Below, piece after piece: positions 1-5,700 of a stretch of 6,996 bases of DNA. The position numbers and the translations under genes were made by a program. The notes under the pieces were generated by a model. It had not been told where the DNA came from and did not search any database. It saw nothing but the letters and a program-made list of their open reading frames with translations. The first letter of the stretch is position 1, and each line of letters begins with the position of its first letter. Source of the DNA: Actinomycetes bacterium (GTDB lineage: Bacteria; Actinomycetota; Acidimicrobiia; Acidimicrobiales; Microtrichaceae); contig JAEYSR010000159.1 in the NCBI GenBank assembly GCA_023434535.1, forward strand, positions 1 to 6,996, in the 5' to 3' direction.

Positions 1-390
1 CGCCCGGACCGCATCGACCGCGCCGGCAGCCACCGATCGCACCACGTCGGCCACGTCGTCGAACCGAAGCGGACCCAGCTCGACGGCTGGAGACGGCCGG
101 TCGTCGGCCAGCAGCTCGCCGACCAACACGAGGCCAAGAGGCCCTGCCGCGTACCCACACGGCACCACGACGCTGCGATCGTCCTGGTACGGCACGGTGA
201 CGACCTCGAGGTCACGCGTCCAGATGTCGTAGCGGCGGATCGAGCTGGTTGCGACTCTGAGCAACGTGAGCGCCGGAGGACCGCCGGACACCACCGCACG
301 GAGCCGCTCCACAGCAGCGTCTGCGTCCTGGGCGGCTGCGAGCAGGCGCTCCACGGGCACCCTGATCTCATCCACGACCGCTGCGGTCAC
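1..390 (-). CDS. Unrecognised protein, 3' end beyond the window
   Basis: An open frame of 130 codons reads from a GTG start at 390-388 to the left edge without a stop. The start is chosen because GTG overlaps the upstream gene's TGA as GTGA, a 4-nt overlap typical of translational coupling. The visible part begins with a helix-rich, Ala/Val/Glu-rich stretch of about 35 residues (MTAAVVDEIRVPVERLLAAA and on). Mixed, probably alpha/beta sequence follows, with a basic-aromatic patch (SIRRYDIW, residues about 52-59) and a hydrophobic strand-like run around VVVPCGYAAGPLGLVLVGEL. I see no signal peptide, convincing membrane helix, WXG motif or known catalytic motif. I do not recognise the family. 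As the last visible member of the secretion operon, next to the candidate effector and chaperone, it could be an immunity protein or secretion accessory factor, but nothing in the sequence proves this. The coding call is good; the function is unknown. Confidence 0.75.
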   Translation of the reverse strand, partial: MTAAVVDEIRVPVERLLAAAQDADAAVERLRAVVSGGPPALTLLRVATSSIRRYDIWTRDLEVVTVPYQDDRSVVVPCGYAAGPLGLVLVGELLADDRPSPAVELGPLRFDDVADVVRSVAAGAVDAVRA

Positions 391-845
391 GACGGATCCC
401 TCTCGAGTCGGATCGACGCCGACACGGCGTCGAACGCGTCGGCCAACGACGGCCACTGGGACTCTGTTGCCGAAGCGACCACCGTCGCCACGGCACGTTC
501 CGAGGTGACCGTCGTGACCTGTTGGACGAGAGCGGCATCCGGAAGAGTGCTCACGAGCATCCGGGTGCGACACCGTCCACGACCGTTGTCGATCGTGTGA
601 TCCGACAGGACCAGGAAGGAGGCGCCCAGGCCGTCGTCGGAATCGACGGGATCGATGCGCAGCGTCACGTTCGGCAGGAAGTCCTGCCCGACGTGGCTGT
701 CGAGGTCGGCGAAGGCCATCACGTTCTGACCGGACCCAACGGGGATGGTCCAACTCGACGGCACGTCGACGACTGCAGCGCCCAACTGATCGTCAGCCAC
801 GGCAAGCTGGCCCGGCGGCTCCTCGTTCACACCGATGTCACCCAT
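387..845 (-). CDS. Mog1/PsbP-fold (DUF1795 / LpqN-like) small protein, candidate T7SS chaperone or adaptor
   Basis: This encodes 152 residues from the ATG at 845-843, which shares one base with the upstream gene's stop (TGATG). An ATG at 863 would add six residues (MGLGVL); neither start has a strong Shine-Dalgarno, and I prefer 845 for its stop-start coupling. The pattern resembles the DUF1795/LpqN-type PsbP-like fold: an early VPSSWTIP strand, a central FLPNVTLRID segment, and a closing strand-helix-strand (RAVATVVASATESQWPSLAD, then VSASIRL). That family typically shows P-x-x-W near the start, an 'F-x-x-N-hydrophobic' strand in the middle, and a W-x-x-L helix near the end. No signal peptide or lipobox is present, so the protein is probably cytoplasmic. 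DUF1795 proteins of type VI systems (EagR) are chaperones for membrane-segment-containing effectors. By analogy this one may bind the glycine-zipper protein encoded just upstream. The fold call is moderate and the role is inference; an immunity protein is the main alternative. Confidence 0.8.
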   Translation of the reverse strand: MGDIGVNEEPPGQLAVADDQLGAAVVDVPSSWTIPVGSGQNVMAFADLDSHVGQDFLPNVTLRIDPVDSDDGLGASFLVLSDHTIDNGRGRCRTRMLVSTLPDAALVQQVTTVTSERAVATVVASATESQWPSLADAFDAVSASIRLERDPS

Positions 846-1873
846 CAGAACGCCCAATCCCATGCCTTCTTGACCCCATCGCCGACATCGCCGGCGAGGT
901 CCTTGGCATCGTCGACACGGTCTCCGGCCCAGTCCTGGGCCCCGTCCACAACGTCTCCGGCGATGTCCTTCGCCTTGTCGATCGCGATGTCCGTCACGTT
1001 GAAGTCGTGCTCCTTCAGGTACTTGTAGCCGTCCACTGCAGCATCTGCCGGGCCGTCGTAGATGTTGTACTTCCGGTCGAGCTGATCCACCTGATCCCCG
1101 ACCACCGCACCCACGGCCTGGTTGACGACGTAGCCGATGACCTTGCCGATGACCACACCCGCTGCCGTGGACGCCACCGGGATCGGGATGGCCGACATGA
1201 GGAACGGCGTGATCAGTTCCACGACCTTTCCGGCACCCTCGTCGACCGCGTACCGGATCGCCGTCTCCACGACGGCGTGGACGATGAGCTCGTCGGTCGC
1301 CAGCGTGCCGGCGTTCTCGGCCAGGTCCGTGACGAAGTCGATGACGACGTCCACGGCGTCGAGGACCTTCCCCGCCGCCTTGAGGAACGCGAGCGTCTCC
1401 TTGTCGTCGAGGATGTCGGCGATCAGCCCGAGCTTGCTCTTCGCGTCACCGATCGAGTCCAGCAGCTTCTTGATCTGGTCCGAACTGAGTCCGAGAGCTC
1501 GCAGGAGATCGACGACGGCATCTGCATCGTCGGCCCCACCATCACGCGTGCCACCCCCGTCCTTGGGAGCGATGTAGAGCGCGCTCAGATCGCGGCCGGC
1601 GCCACCGTCCTTGCTGGCTTGGCGCTGCTGCTGAGCGTTCGCGTGCAGGTCATTGGCGCCCTGGTTCAGGAACGCGATCGCCGCGTCGATCGCTCGTCGG
1701 TGCTCGTTCGACCACTGATGGCGGAACCGATCAGCGTCACGTCCACGCCACGGAGCCGTGTTGATCTTGGGGTTCAGCGCCCTGCGAGCATCAGCGACCT
1801 TGGTCGCGGTCGAGGTAAAGCTGGCGGCAAGGCGGTCGAGCTCATCCGGGTTCGCTCCGGTGACGCTCACCAT
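845..1873 (-). CDS. WXG-domain protein with glycine-zipper membrane segment, candidate T7SS effector
   Basis: This encodes 342 residues. The ATG at 1873-1871 overlaps the end of the upstream WXG100 gene by 7 nt (ATGGTGA), and no separate strong ribosome site is seen, so coupled translation is likely. Residues 1-90 form an ESAT-6-like helical hairpin with W42-R-G44 at the turn, followed by D46, R49-F50, W54 and H58, spaced as in the two neighbouring WXG100 proteins. A Gly/Asp-rich linker spans about 88-115. Residues 117-220 are predicted helical (DAVVDLLRALGLSSDQIKKL onward). Residues 223-259 are hydrophobic, with glycines every four positions (G239, G243, G247, then G255, G259), a glycine-zipper membrane motif. 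Residues 301-333 are three 11-residue Asp/Ala-rich repeats, and the protein ends KKAWDWAF. The architecture of WXG-like targeting domain plus long variable C-terminus is that of T7SS effectors. I see no nuclease, ADP-ribosyltransferase or other enzyme motif. Membrane disruption is the most likely activity; a structural substrate is the alternative. Confidence 0.88.
   Translation of the reverse strand: MVSVTGANPDELDRLAASFTSTATKVADARRALNPKINTAPWRGRDADRFRHQWSNEHRRAIDAAIAFLNQGANDLHANAQQQRQASKDGGAGRDLSALYIAPKDGGGTRDGGADDADAVVDLLRALGLSSDQIKKLLDSIGDAKSKLGLIADILDDKETLAFLKAAGKVLDAVDVVIDFVTDLAENAGTLATDELIVHAVVETAIRYAVDEGAGKVVELITPFLMSAIPIPVASTAAGVVIGKVIGYVVNQAVGAVVGDQVDQLDRKYNIYDGPADAAVDGYKYLKEHDFNVTDIAIDKAKDIAGDVVDGAQDWAGDRVDDAKDLAGDVGDGVKKAWDWAF
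875..973 (-). repeat. Three in-frame 33-bp units encoding 11-residue repeats
   Basis: Three consecutive units at 973-941, 940-908 and 907-875 encode AKDIAGDVVDG, AQDWAGDRVDD and AKDLAGDVGDG. A degenerate fourth part, VKKAWDWAF, closes the protein, and the preceding 11 residues (290-300) fit the same spacing loosely. The consensus A-[KQ]-D-x-A-G-D-x-x-D-[GD] puts acidic residues at fixed places. An 11-residue period is typical of extended amphipathic helices that lie on membranes, as in LEA proteins and apolipoproteins. The DNA units have diverged, so this is an old duplication rather than a fresh slippage product. Confidence 0.75.
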
Positions 1874-2166
1874 GACCCGCCACCGCCACCACCGGCGCGG
1901 GATGCCCGCTCCTGCGCGTCGGCCTGTTCACGGGCCCGCCGAGCGGCGAGATCGAGGTTGTCCGCGACCGATCGCAACGCACTCGCGTGCCGATTCCGCC
2001 ACTCTCCGACGAACCGCTCACGGTCCGCCCCAGCCCAGGAGGCGGCCTCGACCTGGCCGCTCAGGCCGTCGACCAGGCCGCGGATCTCATCCGCCTTCGA
2101 GTCCATCTGCTTGGCCATCGAGCGGATCTGGCTAATGTCCATCCCGCTGAGGTTCTCCTGCCTCAT
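1867..2166 (-). CDS. WXG100 (ESAT-6-like) protein, 99 aa
   Basis: A small T7SS substrate or export partner of the WXG100 family, expected to form a helical hairpin that dimerises and is recognised by the EccC/EssC ATPase. W44-A-G46 sits at the hairpin turn, followed by D48, R51-F52, W56 and H60. The length of 99 residues is normal for the family. The start at 2166 is supported by GGGGAGGG at 2174-2181, seven bases upstream. Reading further upstream in the same frame would run into the preceding gene and the inverted repeat, so a longer protein is rejected. The C-terminus is unusual: six glycines then Ser-Trp (RAGGGGGGSW). Its last codons overlap the ATG of the next gene by 7 nt. There is no tyrosine, hence no YxxxD/E export tail. 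The family call is strong; whether its dimer partner is the 88-aa protein, itself, or the WXG domain of the downstream protein cannot be told from sequence. Confidence 0.92.
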   Translation of the reverse strand: MRQENLSGMDISQIRSMAKQMDSKADEIRGLVDGLSGQVEAASWAGADRERFVGEWRNRHASALRSVADNLDLAARRAREQADAQERASRAGGGGGGSW

Positions 2167-2173
2167 GTTTCTT

Positions 2174-2181
2174 CCCTCCCC
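2174..2181 (-). promoter_or_regulatory. Ribosome binding site fixing the start of the 99-aa WXG100 gene
   Basis: The minus strand reads GGGGAGGG followed by AAGAAAC and then ATG at 2166-2164. The match to the anti-Shine-Dalgarno sequence and the 7-nt spacer make this start clearly better than the longer in-frame reading upstream or the internal ATG eight codons later. Confidence 0.75.
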
Positions 2182-2216
2182 TTGCGGACCATGTGCCCTC
2201 CTCTCCCATGGATGCC

Positions 2217-2262
2217 CGTCCAGCTGCTCGCTCGAGGTACGACTCGAGCGAGCAGCTGGACG
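2217..2262 (-). terminator. Perfect 20-bp inverted repeat (stem-loop) between the two WXG100 genes
   Basis: The left arm, 2217-2236, and right arm, 2243-2262, are exact reverse complements, separated by GTACGA at 2237-2242. The arms begin CGTCCAGCTG and carry CTCGAG next to the loop. In the minus-strand transcript this is a very stable GC-rich hairpin lying 45 nt after the 88-aa WXG100 stop and 50 nt before the next start. No U-tract follows in either direction, so it is not a canonical intrinsic terminator. Hairpins without U-tracts have been described as terminators in mycobacteria, and they also serve as mRNA-stabilising or processing elements. Partial read-through here would separate the level of the first WXG100 protein and ATPase from the effector cassette. 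The structure is certain; the function as (partial) terminator is inference. Confidence 0.55.
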
Positions 2263-2306
2263 CCCCCGGCGGCGGCTTGCGCTCGCTGCCCGGGACGCCG
2301 CTGTGA

Positions 2307-2573
2307 TCACGCCGAGATGTCGCGCTGCTCCTTGGCGTTGTTCTGGGCGCTCTGGCCGAGGCCGTTCAGCTCCTGGACCATGTTGACCAGCACCTGCTTG
2401 TGCTTCGGCCACCAGTCGTTCTTGAAGCGGTCGGCGTCGGCGCCGAGCCACGTCGTCTGATCCACACGGGACTGGAGGTCGTTGATGATCTCCTGGAGGT
2501 CCTGCGAGCGCTGCTTCAGCCGAGCGCCGGTCTGCTCGACCTCTTCGATGTTCATTCCGTGGGTGATCGCCAT
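2307..2573 (-). CDS. WXG100 (ESAT-6-like) protein, 88 aa
   Basis: A small helical-hairpin protein of the WXG100 family, a likely secreted partner or substrate of the adjacent ATPase. W42-L-G44 marks the turn between two helices, followed by D46, D48-R49-F50, W54 and H58. The second helix contains KHKQVLVNMVQELNGLGQSA and ends NAKEQRDISA, a family-typical C-terminal end. The start at 2573 is fixed by AAGGAG at 2583-2588 with a 9-nt spacer. It is the first gene after the ATPase and is separated from it by 167 bp, so it may have its own promoter or be processed from a longer mRNA. It has no tyrosine and thus no YxxxD/E motif. It shares the turn motif with the next two gene products, suggesting that all three derive from one ancestral WXG100 gene or were selected to fit the same motor. 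Family call very firm. Confidence 0.95.
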   Translation of the reverse strand: MAITHGMNIEEVEQTGARLKQRSQDLQEIINDLQSRVDQTTWLGADADRFKNDWWPKHKQVLVNMVQELNGLGQSAQNNAKEQRDISA

Positions 2574-2582
2574 GGTCCTTCT

Positions 2583-2588
2583 CTCCTT
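2583..2588 (-). promoter_or_regulatory. Ribosome binding site of the 88-aa WXG100 gene
   Basis: The minus strand reads AAGGAG, then a 9-nt spacer AGAAGGACC, then ATG at 2573-2571. This is the best Shine-Dalgarno in the window and suggests that this gene is translated strongly and independently of the ATPase gene upstream. Confidence 0.75.
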
Positions 2589-2690
2589 GTTGTTGGTTCG
2601 GACGTGTGTCCTTCGACTGCTCCGACTGCCCCGGAGCGGCTCGTTCTCCTGTTGTCGATCAACCTAAGGGCGTCGGTCGGGAACCGGAAT

Positions 2691-2726
2691 GGGGAGCACT
2701 CCCCCGCTCGGGACCTTCAGCCGAGC
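2691..2726 (-). other. Two adjacent small hairpins after the ATPase stop codon
   Basis: GCTCGG (2706-2711) pairs with CCGAGC (2721-2726) around a 9-nt loop, and GGGGA (2691-2695) pairs with TCCCC (2700-2704) around GCAC. They start 15 bases beyond the ATPase stop (2743-2741) in the direction of transcription. No U-tract follows, so a classical intrinsic terminator is not supported. They could slow 3' decay or mark a processing site between the ATPase and WXG100 coding parts. Short GC-rich hairpins arise often by chance in DNA of this composition, so the functional call is weak. I found no convincing -35/-10 promoter in the rest of this gap. Confidence 0.3.
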
Positions 2727-2740
2727 GCCCGCTGTCGCTG

Positions 2741-5700
2741 TCACGCGACCGGAGTCGGACGGGCCACCTGCACCCGTTCGACGCGTCCGGACGCCACGTA
2801 GAGACCTCGACCGGCGGGGAAGTCGGCCCGGGACAAACGTGGGAACGACACCCGGAACAGCGAGTCGCCGTCGGACTGGTCCGGCTGGAGGACGATCCCC
2901 CGTCGCGAGGTCTTGAGCTGCTGCAGGAGAGGCCACGAGCCGGCCAGATCGTTGACCTCCCCCTCGGCGACCATCAACGCACCGTTCAGCCGACACGTCT
3001 TGAGGAAGTCCTGAAGGGGGTAGTCGGCGTCCGAGTTCAAGAGGTCGGCGACGCCGTCGACCACGACGACGACCGGACCAGGGTCCGACGCCATCCACTC
3101 GTCGTTGAGATCGGTGGCCAGCGTCGCCGCGTCGGACGGGCTCATCGCGGCGTGGTCCCAAGTACGCGTTGCCAGCCGTGAGCGAGGATTCCCGACGTAC
3201 ACGGTTCGAAGACCCGGCACGGCGGCAGCCGCAGCCGAGATCAAGGTCTCGACCGTCGTCGTCCGCCCGCTGCCGGCCGGCCCGGCGACGATGAACGTGC
3301 CGGTCGGCTCGAACCCGACAGGTGCCAGTTCGGTGTCTCCGACGCCGAACGTCGGCAGGCCGCCGACGGTCGCCGGCAACTCGCCGAGGGAGACCTCGTC
3401 CGGCAAGCGACGGATCTCGGGCGCGACTGGGCTTCCGGCTCGAGCCATCGAGGCAGCCAGGCGCTCGATCGCCACCGCCTGCTGGACGGAGTCGGCGCTG
3501 CCGCCGAGGACTGCGACCTGGACCTCGGAGCCGCCCACGAACCCGCGTCCTGGCGGCGACGTGGCTGACAGACCGCCCCGAGGGATGCCCAGGGCAGACT
3601 CGTCGTTGTCCTCCGAGAGCCGCAACCCCACACGACGCTGGATGGAGCTCGACAGCGCAGCTGGAACCACTGAGAGGCGGTCAGCGGTCAACACGACGTG
3701 CACTCCCACCTGTCGGCCGTCGACGGCGATCGAGATCAGGGTGTCGAGCACCTTGGAGTGGAAGCCGACCTCGTACTGCGAGCGGAACGCCGCGAAGCCG
3801 TCCACGAGCAGCAGGATCCGAGGCTCGTCCGGCTCGTCGGCCAACCTTCGGTACTCCGTGATCGTCGAGGCGTTGACCGGCGCGTAGCGCGCCGCTCGCT
3901 CGTCGATGGTCTCGCGCAGCATGCCCACCAGACGTGCGGTTCGATCGGTGTCGTCGGCGCTGATCACCGCACCGACGTGCGGCAGCGCCTCCAGCATCGA
4001 CAGTCCGCGGGCGCCGAAGTCCAGGCCGTACACGAAGCACGGTCCGCCGCGAGCCGTCAGCCCCGCGGAGATGGCCAGCGTGCGCAGCAGCGTCGACTTG
4101 CCGGCACCGCCGGTGCCGAAGATCGCCATGTTGCCGTCGACGTCGGGACGGAACGACACGGCGCCCTGGTCCTGGGCATCCGGGATGTCCATGACACCGA
4201 AGACCAGATCGGTGTCACGACGCTCGTTCGGCAGGGCGGCGAGGTCGTAGACGTGCGCCAGCTCGGGGAGCCACGGACGTCGAGGAGCGTCGATCCCCGC
4301 GAGGTCGGCCGCGCTCCTGAGCGTCTCCACCACCCGCTGGATGTCAGGGGGACCGGGATCCACCTGGGAACCCACGTGCACGTGATCCTCGAGCTCCTCC
4401 CAGGCCACCGGGGTGCCGAACGTCAGCGTCCGGATGTCGATCCCGGGCAGCACCGGCTCATCCGTCGTCCATCCGCCGGCGTACGCTGACTGGAACAGAG
4501 TGAGCCGGCCCGGACCGGTGCGCACCAGACCTCGCCCGGGCAGCTCAGGGTCGAAGTCGGCGGCTGCTGTCGTGCCCACGACGTCCCGGGAGTCGTCGTC
4601 GTCAGCCATGCGCAGAGCGACCCGCAGGTTGGTGTTGGCGCGCAGGTTGTCCTTGATGACACCAGCCGGACGCTGGGTGGCCAGGATCAGGTGGAGACCC
4701 AGCGAACGGCCCCGCTGCGCCACGTTGACCATGCCGTCGACGAACTCGGGCACCTCCTGCACCAGCGCTGCGAACTCGTCGACGACGATGACCAGGCTGG
4801 GCGGTGCCTCCGGATCGTTCTGACGCTCCAGCTCGAGCAGGTCCTTGGCCCGCTTCCGGTTGAGCACGTGCTCCCGATGGCGGAGCTCGGCGTTCAGCGA
4901 GGTCAGCGCCCGCTGCACCAGGTGGGGGCTGAGGTCGGTGACGAGACCGACGGAGTGCGGCAGGGACACGCAGTCCGCGAAGGCCGCACCACCCTTGTAG
5001 TCGACGAACAGGAACGTGACCCGCTGCGGACTGTGCGCTGCGGCCATGCCCAGGACCCACGACTGGAGGAACTCGCTCTTGCCGGCGCCCGTGGTGCCGC
5101 CGACGAGCGCGTGCGGACCCTGAGTGCGCAGGTCCAGGTGGAGAGGATCCTGCGCAGTCCGCCCGACGAGAGCACGGAGGGTGTTGTCGCGCTTGAGGCG
5201 ACGGGTCGATCCCCCCGTGTGCAGGGAGTTGGACTCCCGCCATCGGTCGACGACCGACTCGGCACGCTGGGCGACGTCCACACCCGCCTCGGCGAGGAAC
5301 GACACCCTCGCCGGCACGTCGCTCTCGTCATCCACGAGTGCACCCGCATCGACGACCGGCGCGAGCGACTTGGCCAATCGCTCGGCGCTCGCGGCATCGA
5401 CCGGCTCCACCAGGACCGGCCGGCTCAGCTCCGCTTCCACCACGCGACCCGTGGCAGCCTGGCCGGACGACGGGTCGAGCTCCAGGTAGCTGCGGCAGGC
5501 AGCAGGTACGTCGGCGGTGCGACCGGCGATCCAGATGAGGTGCACCCCGTAGGTCGGGCCGACCTCAGCCAGCTGCACGAGGCGACTGCGAGCGATCGGC
5601 GCATCGTCCTCGACCAGGAGGACCACCTTCGGAAGGATCACAGGCTCCTGGTCGGCGTCAGCCTGGGCGCGGTCGGCGACGAGCTGGTGGAGCTCCGACA

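Noticed and set aside
387..845. The DUF1795-like protein as an LpqN-type secreted lipoprotein.
   Set aside because: There is no hydrophobic signal segment and no lipobox cysteine at the N-terminus from either candidate start.
1055..1069. Y269-x3-D273 in the 342-aa protein as a canonical ESX export signal.
   Set aside because: It lies about 225 residues after the WXG turn, not directly after the helical hairpin, so it is probably a chance match.
1007..2386. A 459-codon open frame on the plus strand.
   Set aside because: It lies antisense to three convincing genes and an intergenic hairpin, its product is His/Arg/Asp-rich without domain structure, and long antisense frames are common in GC-rich DNA.
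1867..2451. A longer 194-residue version of the 99-aa WXG100 protein starting at 2451.
   Set aside because: The extra part is an out-of-frame reading of the 88-aa WXG100 gene plus the inverted repeat, is Arg/Ala-rich and low complexity, and the start at 2166 has a good ribosome site.
2657..2667. TTAGGTTGATC on the minus strand, resembling half of an IdeR/DtxR iron box, upstream of the 88-aa WXG100 gene.
   Set aside because: Only the left half-site matches; the other half lacks the expected CTAACCTAA. I would not claim iron control from this.
2651..2690. Possible promoter with TAGGTT as a -10 element.
   Set aside because: No -35 element of acceptable quality sits at 16-18 bp, and the hexamer alone is too common to support a call.
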